Part shown: one piece after another, positions 22,339 to 29,960 of the stretch
How the letters are laid out: each line of letters begins with the position of its first letter
How positions within the stretch are numbered: position 1 is the stretch's first letter
From: Clostridia bacterium
GTDB taxonomy: Bacteria > Bacillota > Clostridia > Christensenellales > Maliibacteriaceae
DNA: 44,800 nt
Reading direction: 5' to 3'
NCBI GenBank assembly: GCA_017431145.1
Contig: JAFRLQ010000133.1
Coordinates: forward strand, 1-44,800
Made by a program: the position numbers and the translations under genes
The notes under the pieces: model-generated
What the model saw: the letters and a program-made list of their open reading frames with translations, nothing else
Database searches by the model: none
Told to the model about the DNA's origin: nothing

Positions 22339-22367
22339 ATTATAGTATACAAGTTTTTGACGCACAA
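22339..22367 (-). promoter_or_regulatory. Promoter of the dnaD-dnaC-kinase operon
   Basis: On the minus strand TTGTGC (plus 22362-22367), a 17-bp spacer and a perfect TATAAT (plus 22339-22344). The predicted start near 22332 leaves a 58-nt leader to the ATG at 22274. Confidence 0.65.
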
Positions 22368-22429
22368 CACGGACAAACGTATTTTCTGTGTGCGGTACGG
22401 GCGGGAACGAATCCCGGCGGTGAAAACGG

Positions 22430-22458
22430 TTGAGAAAGAGGCGGCGCGACCGTATAAT
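22430..22458 (+). promoter_or_regulatory. Promoter of the first LysM-G5-M23 gene
   Basis: TTGAGA at 22430-22435, a 17-bp spacer and TATAAT at 22453-22458. The predicted start near 22465 is 37 nt before the ATG at 22502. The -35 begins with the TTG that opens the longest reading frame, which argues against that longer start. Confidence 0.75.
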
Positions 22459-22501
22459 GAAAGAAGTGTACGGAAGGTGCACGCAGTTACGGGAGAGGAA
22501 A

Positions 22502-24373
22502 ATGCCGGAATCAGCAAAAAAGAAAAAGGGTCCGCGCTACAGGATCAGACTGGTATGCCCGCCCTGGCTTCGTTGGCTGCTTCGCAAAGACAGGAAGCGG
22601 TCTTTGGCAGAGTCTCCTGCGAACAGGAAACAGGACCCTGTATACAGGATGCCTGCGTCGGTTTCACAAAAGGAAAACAGCACGGATGCGAGGCGTGCGA
22701 AACAGGCGATCCGGAGTGCGGCTGCGCAAATTGAAGGAAAGAAAGCGCCTTCCGGAAACGCGGTCGTACAGAACAGAACACTGGAGCGCATCCGTCAGCA
22801 GGACAGGGACCTTTCCGCTTTTGATACGGGAAACATGTCGATCTTGAGACCGGTCGCGCACAGGAGCGAATCCGTGCTCAGGGCGGAGAAAAGACAGATC
22901 CGGAAACAGACGCGGCGGACACAGCGTCAGCTGAACCGCCAGAGGAGAGCGGCAAAACTCGGACCGAAAAGGAGAATGCGCAGAAGACGTCTCGTGATCG
23001 CTGCGGCATTCCTGACGGCAGTGGCGCTGATCGTGGCGTCCGCCGCGGTGGCGAGGCTCTGGCAGAAAGGGTATTTCGATGAGGCCAACGGTTATGTTGC
23101 CGCAACGGAAGTGTACTTTGACGGGCTGCCGATGGGCGCTGTTCCGGAAGAGGAGAGCGAGCAGGTCCGTGCACATGTGGAGGCGCTTTACAGGGAACTC
23201 GGCGCCGAATACGGCGTGCAGCTTCTGGCGGATCAGGAGCTGGTCCTCAAAGAGGCGAAAGTGGACAGCAGATTTCTTGCGGATACCGGCGATGTGACGC
23301 GGGAGATCAAAGAGAGGATCACGCTCCATACGGATGCGTATGTGATCGATATCGACGGAATGACCGCGGTCGCCGTGGAAAATGAAGAGGACGCGGAATG
23401 GATCCTCGACCGGATCACGGAGCCGTACAGGGATCTGGAGAACATGACACAGATCGGATACGTGGAAGACGTGAAGATCAAACGCCAGAACGTGTCGGTG
23501 CTGGAATTGGTCAGCAGGGAGGACGCCTATCAGTTTCTCATGACGGGCGTGGAAACGCCGGTGACATATGTGATCCAGCCGGGCGATACGATCTGGGGAA
23601 TCGCGCAGCGGTTCGGCTATACGGAAGCGGAGATTCTGGAAACGAATCCGCAGCTGAATCCGTCTTTGATCTATTCGGGAATGAAACTTACGCTGATGCG
23701 GCCGAAGTGCCTGGTCAATGTGGAAGCGAGCCAGGTCTTTGAGGAAAAGACGGTCCTTCCGTATGAGACGGAACGGCACACGGACAGCAGCATGTACGAC
23801 GATGAGCGCATCGTGCAGCAGAAAGGACAGAACGGCGAGATGACTGCAACGGTCCAGCAGGACTATGTCAACGGCGTTCTGGTGGAAAGAACGATCCTGA
23901 AAGAGGAGATCACGGCGGAGCCGGTCAAGGAGATCGTCGTGGTAGGCACGAAGACGAGACCGAGCCCGATCTCCGCGGCAGGCTATATGCAGCCTGTGAG
24001 CGGCGGACACATCACATCCGACTTCGGAAGCAGAACATCTCCTACGGCAGGAGCGAGCTCGTATCACTACGGACTGGATATCGGCGGCGTCGGATACGGT
24101 GCGACGATCGTGGCAGCCCGCGGCGGCACTGTGACATATGCAGGCTGGAGCGGCGGATACGGTTATATGGTGGAGATCGATCACGGAGACGGCGTGAGGA
24201 CACGCTACGGACACTGTTCGACGATCATGGTGTCCTCGGGACAGCATGTGGACAGAGGCACGGCGATCGCGCTGGTGGGCAGCACGGGTGTTTCCACAGG
24301 TCCGCATCTGCATTTTGAGGTGAGGATCAACGGTACGGCGGTTGATCCGAGCGGTTATGTAGACATATTCTGA
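22502..24373 (+). CDS. LysM-G5-M23 peptidoglycan endopeptidase, copy A
   Basis: A 623-residue membrane-anchored wall hydrolase. A strongly basic cytoplasmic region of about 160 residues precedes one transmembrane helix (about 164-186). The exported part has an uncharacterised alpha/beta region (about 195-350), a LysM domain (about 354-400, YVIQPGDTIWGIAQRFG), a G5 domain (about 402-485) and an M23 peptidase domain (about 500-620). The zinc-site motifs HYGLDIG and HLHFEV are both present, so the peptidase should be active on peptide cross-bridges. GGGAGAGG precedes the ATG at 22502. It is divergent from the dnaD operon. A paralogue with the same domain order follows directly. Confidence 0.88.
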   Translation: MPESAKKKKGPRYRIRLVCPPWLRWLLRKDRKRSLAESPANRKQDPVYRMPASVSQKENSTDARRAKQAIRSAAAQIEGKKAPSGNAVVQNRTLERIRQQDRDLSAFDTGNMSILRPVAHRSESVLRAEKRQIRKQTRRTQRQLNRQRRAAKLGPKRRMRRRRLVIAAAFLTAVALIVASAAVARLWQKGYFDEANGYVAATEVYFDGLPMGAVPEEESEQVRAHVEALYRELGAEYGVQLLADQELVLKEAKVDSRFLADTGDVTREIKERITLHTDAYVIDIDGMTAVAVENEEDAEWILDRITEPYRDLENMTQIGYVEDVKIKRQNVSVLELVSREDAYQFLMTGVETPVTYVIQPGDTIWGIAQRFGYTEAEILETNPQLNPSLIYSGMKLTLMRPKCLVNVEASQVFEEKTVLPYETERHTDSSMYDDERIVQQKGQNGEMTATVQQDYVNGVLVERTILKEEITAEPVKEIVVVGTKTRPSPISAAGYMQPVSGGHITSDFGSRTSPTAGASSYHYGLDIGGVGYGATIVAARGGTVTYAGWSGGYGYMVEIDHGDGVRTRYGHCSTIMVSSGQHVDRGTAIALVGSTGVSTGPHLHFEVRINGTAVDPSGYVDIF

Positions 24374-24381
24374 TGAGGAAA

Positions 24382-24432
24382 AAGGAACAGGCGGGAGAGG
24401 GTCGTTGCGGCCTTCTCCCGCCTGTTCCTTTG
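24382..24432. terminator. Long hairpin after the first M23 gene
   Basis: A perfect 17-bp stem (24382-24398 with 24414-24430) with a 15-nt loop. On the plus strand only three T residues follow, while on the minus strand five follow, so termination of the upstream gene may be partial. The next gene has its own promoter. Confidence 0.6.
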
Positions 24433-24449
24433 CGGGCAGAAGAAAGGGG

Positions 24450-24478
24450 TTGTAATAAATCCGTAATAAATGTATAAT
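24450..24478 (+). promoter_or_regulatory. Promoter of the second LysM-G5-M23 gene
   Basis: TTGTAA at 24450-24455, a 17-bp spacer and TATAAT at 24473-24478. The predicted start is near 24485, giving a leader of about 60 nt. Confidence 0.7.
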
Positions 24479-24544
24479 ACAGGAAACAGATTCGGAAACG
24501 ATTTGAAACAATCTCCGGGTCGGAAAGGAAAGGAGAGAGACTGC

Positions 24545-26398
24545 ATGAGATTTGAGTATCGGTTTGACCCGTTTTCAAACACAGATGAACCGCACGATGT
24601 GTTTACGGATGTGAACCCGGGCTCTTCCGGAACCGCGCGACAGGATGCGCAGGAAAATACGGAATTTGATCTGCTCCAGCCGTTCGATCTGGGTCTGGAT
24701 TTTACGGACATGGATCAGATTCAGGCGTTCGAGAGCAGCATGTCCGGACTGAAGCCGCTGGATCTGTCGGTTTTTCCGAGCATGGAAATCTCCGATCCCT
24801 ATGAAGAGGCGACGACTGCTCTGGTCGCCGCGAGATACGGCATGATGCAGCCGGTCCGTCCCGGGACGCAGGCTTTGACGGAAATACTGGCAAAGGATGA
24901 GACTACCGGCGAAGCGGATGTGATCCCGGAGATCGATCCGCTCCTGTCGAAAAAGCGTGAGGAACGCAGACGCGTCCATACGCCGATCATCGGAAAAATC
25001 AGTGAAGCCTATCACCGGGTCAGGGGATTCTTCTTCAAACACAAAAAGAAAGCGATCGTGATCGCCGCGGCGACAGCGGCCGGGGTCACGGCGCTGGTGC
25101 TGCTTCTTACGCTCGGCGCATTCGATCCTGCGAACCGCTACGTGAAGGCGCAGGAAGTGTATTTCGACGGCAAAGCGATCGGGACCGTAAAAGACAGCGA
25201 TGCGCTGATCCGCTATGTGCAGGACGTTTATGATGATCTTTCGGTGGAGTACGGCGTGAAAGTGCTGAGCACGCAGAATCTGATCGTTAAGAATGTGCGT
25301 GTCGACGAGCGGTACATCAGCGACGTGGAGGAACTCGGCGCGATCATTGAAACAAAGATCGACGCGAAGGTAAATGCCTACGTGATCTTTATTGATGGAA
25401 TGGCAGGCGTTGCGCTTCCCACACAGGAGGATGCACAGTGGGTCCTGGATCAGATCAAGGAACCGTACATGGAAAACGCCGTGGACGGAGACGTCGGATT
25501 CATGGAAGATGTCAAGATCACGAGCAGTCAGGTTTCCGCGGATCTTCTGAAGACGAGAGAGGACGCGCTGGATTTTGTGCTGACGGGCGTCGACAAGAAG
25601 AGCGGCAGGAACGAGCATTACACAGTACAGGAAGGCGACACGGTTGCATCTATCGCAGAGCGCAACGGTATCAGCGCGGCAGATCTGTCCGCGATCAACG
25701 GCGTGACGGATGAAACGCTTGAGGTCGGCAGTTCGCTGATCCTGGCAAGCGCGCACAAACTGATCGATGTCGGATACAAGGAGATCATCACCGTTACGGA
25801 GACCATTCCGTATACGACAGAGTACCGAAAGGACGACAGTCTCTATATCGGCCAGACGAAGACGACGCAGGCCGGAGAGAACGGAGAAAAATCCCTGGAG
25901 GTCGAGGTCCACTATATCAACGGACAGGAAGTCAGCCGCACGACGCTGAGCGAGACGATCATCAAGGAAGCGGTCAACCAGATCATCGGGCAGGGCACGA
26001 AAAAACTGCCGACAGTTGTTACCGGTGTTTCGGACGAAGGATTCATGTGGCCGTGCACAGGCACGCTGACATCCACGTTCAAACCGCGCTGGGGACGGTT
26101 CCATTACGGAATCGACATCGCGAACTCCTCCGGTACACCGATACGCGCGTCCATGTCGGGCGTCGTATGCTACACCGGATGGATGGGCGGATACGGCTAT
26201 CTTGTAGAAATCGATCACGGAAACGGATGTCATACCAGATATGCGCACAACTCCTCGATCCTGGTATCGGTCGGGCAGACCGTCAGTCAGGGAGAGGTCA
26301 TATCCCTGATGGGTACGACCGGAAACTCCACAGGAAACCACTGCCACTTCGAGATCCGTTACAACGGAACGGCGGTAGACCCGCTTGATTACCTTTGA
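24545..26398 (+). CDS. LysM-G5-M23 peptidoglycan endopeptidase, copy B
   Basis: A 617-residue paralogue of the preceding gene with the same order: cytoplasmic region of about 165 residues, one transmembrane helix (about 169-193), the same uncharacterised exported region, LysM (about 357-402, YTVQEGDTVASIAERNG), G5 (about 403-488) and M23 (about 499-617). Zinc-site motifs HYGIDIA and HCHFEI are intact. The cytoplasmic segment is acidic and unlike the basic one of copy A, so the two may be recruited differently. The ATG at 24545 has AAAGGAGAG upstream; the longer open frame starts inside the promoter. It ends at the hairpin at 26426-26462. Confidence 0.88.
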   Translation: MRFEYRFDPFSNTDEPHDVFTDVNPGSSGTARQDAQENTEFDLLQPFDLGLDFTDMDQIQAFESSMSGLKPLDLSVFPSMEISDPYEEATTALVAARYGMMQPVRPGTQALTEILAKDETTGEADVIPEIDPLLSKKREERRRVHTPIIGKISEAYHRVRGFFFKHKKKAIVIAAATAAGVTALVLLLTLGAFDPANRYVKAQEVYFDGKAIGTVKDSDALIRYVQDVYDDLSVEYGVKVLSTQNLIVKNVRVDERYISDVEELGAIIETKIDAKVNAYVIFIDGMAGVALPTQEDAQWVLDQIKEPYMENAVDGDVGFMEDVKITSSQVSADLLKTREDALDFVLTGVDKKSGRNEHYTVQEGDTVASIAERNGISAADLSAINGVTDETLEVGSSLILASAHKLIDVGYKEIITVTETIPYTTEYRKDDSLYIGQTKTTQAGENGEKSLEVEVHYINGQEVSRTTLSETIIKEAVNQIIGQGTKKLPTVVTGVSDEGFMWPCTGTLTSTFKPRWGRFHYGIDIANSSGTPIRASMSGVVCYTGWMGGYGYLVEIDHGNGCHTRYAHNSSILVSVGQTVSQGEVISLMGTTGNSTGNHCHFEIRYNGTAVDPLDYL

Positions 26399-26425
26399 TA
26401 CACAATCGGTTTTTCCTCTCACATA

Positions 26426-26462
26426 ATATGAGGCCGACACCGGGTCGGCCTCATATCGTTTT
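26426..26462 (+). terminator. Intrinsic terminator after the second M23 gene
   Basis: A perfect 13-bp stem (26426-26438 with 26444-26456), a 5-nt loop and a T-rich tail (CGTTTTATTCTTCTTT). The T run on the minus strand is poor, so it mainly serves the plus strand. Confidence 0.8.
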
Positions 26463-26480
26463 ATTCTTCTTTATGGCGGT

Positions 26481-26789
26481 TCAGCCCTCGGGAAAAGCGA
26501 GTTCCCGCAGATAGCAGAATGTCTGTTCCTTTGATACCGTGATCAGACGCAGCTTCTCTTCATGGGAGAGCTTTTTCAGGGCGGCTTCCCTGCGCAGCGC
26601 GGAGGAGGTGTCCGTGCATTCCTCAAGGTATACGATCTCGACCGGCTGATGAGAACGGGTATATTTCGCACCGTGTCCGCTCTGATGTGCACGGATCCGT
26701 GCAAGCACATCGTTGGACCAGCCGCAGTAGAACGAGTCATCTCCGCAGTGCAGCAGATAGACGAAGCATCTTTTCTTATTGTCAGACAT
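26481..26789 (-). CDS. GIY-YIG domain protein (UPF0213/YhbQ type)
   Basis: A 102-residue single-domain GIY-YIG protein. The signature appears as VYLLHC...FYCGWSNDVLARIRAHQSG, in which GIY is replaced by VYL and YIG by YCG, followed by the conserved Arg, His and the Glu of YLEE. This is the short YhbQ/UPF0213 type, whose nuclease role is not well established. The ATG at 26789 overlaps the end of ychF by 8 nt. No ribosome site precedes it, so translation probably depends on coupling to ychF. The much longer open frame upstream lies inside ychF and is rejected. Confidence 0.88.
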   Translation of the reverse strand: MSDNKKRCFVYLLHCGDDSFYCGWSNDVLARIRAHQSGHGAKYTRSHQPVEIVYLEECTDTSSALRREAALKKLSHEEKLRLITVSKEQTFCYLRELAFPEG

Positions 26790-27870
26790 TGAAACGGAAC
26801 AGGACCACATCGCCGTCCTGCATGACGTAGTCTTTTCCTTCAGATCGGTAAAGGCCGCGTTCCTTGGCGGCTGCGATGGAGCCGCATTCGATAAGCGTGT
26901 CATACGGAACGATCTCCGCGCGGATGAATCCGCGTTCAAAATCCGAATGGATCTTGCCTGCTGCCTGCGGTGCCTTCGTGCCGCGCGTGATCGTCCATGC
27001 ACGCACCTCGGGCTCGCCCGCGGTCAGGAAACTGATCAGGCCGAGCAGATCGTAGCAGGCGGAGACCAGACGTTCCAGACCGGAACGCTCCAGACCGAGC
27101 TCCTCGAGAAACTCCTTGCGCTCTTCCGGATCCATCTGCGCGATCTCGCTTTCAATTTCGGCAGAGATCACAAGAACGCCGGCGCCTTGCTTTTCTGCAT
27201 AGGAGCGTACTTCCTGCACCAGAGGATTCTCTTCGTCCGCGGCTTCGGACTCATCGACATTCGCCGCGAAGATCACGGGCTTCTGTGTCAGAAGGAAGAA
27301 GCCGTCAGCAATCTTCTTCTCCTCTTCCGTCAGAGGCACGTTCCGCACGGCGGTTCCCTCTTCCAGGGCTGCGTACAGTTTTTCCAGCACGGCCAGTTCT
27401 GTTTTTGCGGCAGGAACATTGCGCGCCTGCTTTGAAACGCGGTCGCGTCTGCGCTGGACGGTCTCCATGTCTGCGAAGATCAGTTCCAGATCGATCGTTT
27501 CGATATCGCGCAGAGGATTGACGGATCCGTCAACGTGGATCACGTTCTCGTCATGGAAGCAGCGCACGACGTGAACGATCGCGTCCACCTCCCGGATATG
27601 GCCGAGAAACTGGTTTCCGAGACCTTCTCCCTTGCTGGCGCCGCGTACGAGACCCGCGATGTCCACGAACTCAAGGGTCGTTGGTGTGATTTTTTTGGGG
27701 TGGTACATTTCGGCAAGACGGTCCAGCCGGTCATCAGGGACCGGAACGATCCCGACGTTCGGTTCGATGGTGCAGAACGGATAATTGGCGGCTTCCGCGC
27801 CTGCGTGTGTGATCGCGTTGAAAAGCGTGCTTTTTCCGACATTCGGAAGACCTACGACGCCAAGCTTCAT
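26782..27870 (-). CDS. ychF: Redox-regulated P-loop ATPase YchF (OLA1 family)
   Basis: A 362-residue Obg-related P-loop protein of the usual YchF length. G1 is GLPNVGKSTLFNAIT near the N-terminus, G3 is DIAGLVRGAS, and the G4 position reads NVDES rather than NKxD, which is the family feature that favours ATP over GTP. A coiled-coil insertion lies mid-protein, and the C-terminal TGS domain ends in DVVLFRFNV. YchF binds ribosomes and is linked to stress control. AAAGGAG precedes the ATG at 27870. It has its own promoter and is followed by an overlapping GIY-YIG gene. Confidence 0.95.
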   Translation of the reverse strand: MKLGVVGLPNVGKSTLFNAITHAGAEAANYPFCTIEPNVGIVPVPDDRLDRLAEMYHPKKITPTTLEFVDIAGLVRGASKGEGLGNQFLGHIREVDAIVHVVRCFHDENVIHVDGSVNPLRDIETIDLELIFADMETVQRRRDRVSKQARNVPAAKTELAVLEKLYAALEEGTAVRNVPLTEEEKKIADGFFLLTQKPVIFAANVDESEAADEENPLVQEVRSYAEKQGAGVLVISAEIESEIAQMDPEERKEFLEELGLERSGLERLVSACYDLLGLISFLTAGEPEVRAWTITRGTKAPQAAGKIHSDFERGFIRAEIVPYDTLIECGSIAAAKERGLYRSEGKDYVMQDGDVVLFRFNV

Positions 27871-27915
27871 GATTTGACTCCTTTGCCTTCGCTAGATAGT
27901 TGCGTTACAGACCCT

Positions 27916-27924
27916 ACTATACCA
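27916..27924 (-). promoter_or_regulatory. Extended -10 promoter of ychF
   Basis: On the minus strand TGGTATAGT (plus 27916-27924) gives an extended -10 element. No convincing -35 is seen at the proper distance. The predicted start is about 40 nt before the ychF ATG. Confidence 0.5.
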
Positions 27925-28015
27925 TAAACAGACGGCTTTTTGTGTGCGCGACGGCAATGCGCGCATTGACAAAAAGGAAAAAAAGAAAAGGCGCGGTATC
28001 GGAGAGCGAGATTCG

Positions 28016-28045
28016 TTGCCAAGAAAAAAGCAATTGATATATAAT
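28016..28045 (+). promoter_or_regulatory. Promoter of the DUF951-lepB operon
   Basis: TTGCCA at 28016-28021, an 18-bp spacer and TATAAT at 28040-28045. The predicted start near 28052 is about 24 nt before the DUF951 ATG. Confidence 0.65.
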
Positions 28046-28075
28046 AAACACAAGTATACCTTTCTGGAGGCCATG

Positions 28076-28312
28076 ATGTCCGAACTGAAACTGAAAGGCG
28101 ATTGGGGAATCGCGCCCGGGGATGTCGTGAGAATGAAGAAGCCGCATCCGTGCGGCGGATACACCTGGTATGTCATCCGGGAAGGCGCGGATGTGAGGAT
28201 CCGCTGCGAGACGTGCGGAAGAGTCGTTTCGCTTGTGAGACAGGAGTTTATCAGACGGGTCAAAGCCGTCATTCAAAAAGCGCAGGAGCAAGAAGGAGAA
28301 GACAGTGAATAA
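28076..28312 (+). CDS. DUF951 family small protein
   Basis: A 78-residue protein of the DUF951 family, which is widespread in Firmicutes and has no established function. The family pattern is visible as GDVVRMKKPHPCGGYTW, then IRCETCGR near residues 42-50. The HPCGG and CETCG cysteines suggest a small metal site or RNA-binding knuckle. The ATG at 28076 gives a better distance to GGAGG (28066-28070) than the ATG three bases earlier. The last 8 nt overlap the GTG start of the signal peptidase, so the two are translationally coupled. Confidence 0.88.
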   Translation: MSELKLKGDWGIAPGDVVRMKKPHPCGGYTWYVIREGADVRIRCETCGRVVSLVRQEFIRRVKAVIQKAQEQEGEDSE

Positions 28313-29891
28313 CAATTGGGATTTTGACTTATCGTCTGCGCCCAGAAAAAGGGAGAGCAGCGAGGATCTGTACGGAGATCTGCCCGCATACGGTTCGCAG
28401 AAGCAGCCGGCTTCCAGCTCGAAGATCGGCAGCGCGACCTACTCGCGCTACAGCGGAAGAAAACAGGAAGACGATCTGTATGATCTTCAGGGAAGTTATT
28501 TTCAGACTGCATTCGAGGATGCGTATGAGAAACAGGACCAGGTCAGCATCCAGCATCTTCCCGTACGGGATCCGTACGCGGATCTGTACGGCGACGGCGG
28601 AAAGGATTATCTGAACGCGAACGCGTATATGGATGTGTTCTCGAACAAGAACAGACGTCCCGCCGCCCCTCAGCAGCAGGCACAGCCCCGCCCTTCGGCG
28701 CCTGTGCAGGCAAATCCCTATGAGATGCCGTCCCTGAGGGAACCGGATGTACCGTCTTTCCTGAACCAGAAACCGGCAGAACGTCCGGAGAAGGCGCAGC
28801 GCGAACCCGCGGCTTATCCGCAGGCAAGACCGCAGCGCGAAACAGCCGTGTATTCCCAGCCCGCGGCTTATCCGCAGACGCCCGCCAGAAGAGAGCCTTC
28901 CGCGGAAGAGCGGGAGCGCATGGAGCGGATGCGCAGAGCGGGAGCGGAAGCGCTTGCGGAAAAGGGATTTGATCCGGAAGAAGCGGAGGAGTTCGTGAAC
29001 ACGGGCCGCTTCAATCTGAAGAATGCCCAGCAGGATTTGAACGAGAACGGCGTCGACAAGGCGTTTTCCGCGCAGCAGACAGCGCGGATGGCGGTGATCC
29101 GGGAGGCGCAGAAAGAGGCGCAGCTGGAGCAGCCCAGACGGGGAAGCAAGAGCAATCACTCAAGACCGGGGTACGCGTCGGACGGAAAGGGAGAGAAGAC
29201 ATCCAAAGCAGGGTCGTTCTGGAAGAACGTTCTGGAATGGGTACTGATGATCGCTCTGGCTGCCGGCATCGCATTCCTTCTGAGGACCTATATCATCAGT
29301 TTCTACAAGGTCGACGGGCCGTCTATGCAGCCGACGCTTTATACGAACGAGCGTGTGCTCGTCAACAAGATCGGTTACCGGACAGGCGAGATCCAGCGGT
29401 TCGACGTCGTGATCTGCCGCTATCCCGGAAGCAGCGACTTCTATGTGAAGCGCGTGATCGGAATGCCCGGGGACGTCGTGCGCATCGACAGAGGAACGGT
29501 ATACGTCAACGACCATGAACTGGACGAGAAATATGTCGTCTTCTCGGATACGACGAGCATGATGGAAACGACGGTCCAGGAAGGATACTACATGGTCTTC
29601 GGAGACAACCGTGCGGATTCCACGGACTCCAGATCGATCGGAGCGATCAGCGAGGATCTGATCATCGGAAGAGTCATTTCCGTGACCTGGCCGATGAATA
29701 AGATCAAGCGCGTGACGAGGATCGGAGAAGACGAGGTCATGCTTGAGATCAGCAAACCGGAGCCGACGCCCGTTGTGGTAGAACCGGAGCCTGAAGTAAC
29801 GGAAGCAGAAACACAGGAAGGCGCGGAGACAGAAGAAGGAACCGCGGAGACAGGAGAAGGAACGGCGGAAACAACAGACGATCAGGGATGA
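28305..29891 (+). CDS. lepB: Signal peptidase I with long N-terminal extension
   Basis: A 528-residue type I signal peptidase, about three times the usual Gram-positive length of 170-190. Residues 1 to about 303 are a cytoplasmic extension rich in Gln, Pro, Arg and Tyr-Ala-Asp repeats, with a UBA-like helical stretch near 205-255 (EKGFDPEEAEEFVNTG). One transmembrane helix spans about 309-327. The catalytic core follows: Ser340 in VDGPSMQPTL, Lys382 in YVKRVIGMPGD, and FGDNRADSTDSRSIG near 432-446. It cleaves signal peptides outside the membrane. The C-terminal 50 residues are acidic and Thr-rich. The start is GTG at 28305 with AAGGAG upstream. The extension could bind partner proteins or the Sec machinery, but this is unknown. 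Confidence 0.9.
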   Translation: MNNNWDFDLSSAPRKRESSEDLYGDLPAYGSQKQPASSSKIGSATYSRYSGRKQEDDLYDLQGSYFQTAFEDAYEKQDQVSIQHLPVRDPYADLYGDGGKDYLNANAYMDVFSNKNRRPAAPQQQAQPRPSAPVQANPYEMPSLREPDVPSFLNQKPAERPEKAQREPAAYPQARPQRETAVYSQPAAYPQTPARREPSAEERERMERMRRAGAEALAEKGFDPEEAEEFVNTGRFNLKNAQQDLNENGVDKAFSAQQTARMAVIREAQKEAQLEQPRRGSKSNHSRPGYASDGKGEKTSKAGSFWKNVLEWVLMIALAAGIAFLLRTYIISFYKVDGPSMQPTLYTNERVLVNKIGYRTGEIQRFDVVICRYPGSSDFYVKRVIGMPGDVVRIDRGTVYVNDHELDEKYVVFSDTTSMMETTVQEGYYMVFGDNRADSTDSRSIGAISEDLIIGRVISVTWPMNKIKRVTRIGEDEVMLEISKPEPTPVVVEPEPEVTEAETQEGAETEEGTAETGEGTAETTDDQG

Positions 29892-29960
29892 TCATGCCTG
29901 CAGGCGAACGCAGCCGCAAGGCATACTGAAATGAATACGACGGACAAGGAGCGATGAGAC

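Noticed and set aside
22275-22517. N-terminal extension of the DnaD-like protein
   Set aside because: It would run through the promoters and leader; the ATG at 22274 has a ribosome site and is downstream of a good promoter.
26790-27002. N-terminal extension of the GIY-YIG protein
   Set aside because: The added sequence is an out-of-frame reading of ychF with random composition; the GIY-YIG domain begins right after the ATG at 26789.
29892-29960. Palindrome GCCTGCAGGC after lepB considered as a terminator or operator
   Set aside because: No T run follows and the stem is short; a chance palindrome is as likely.
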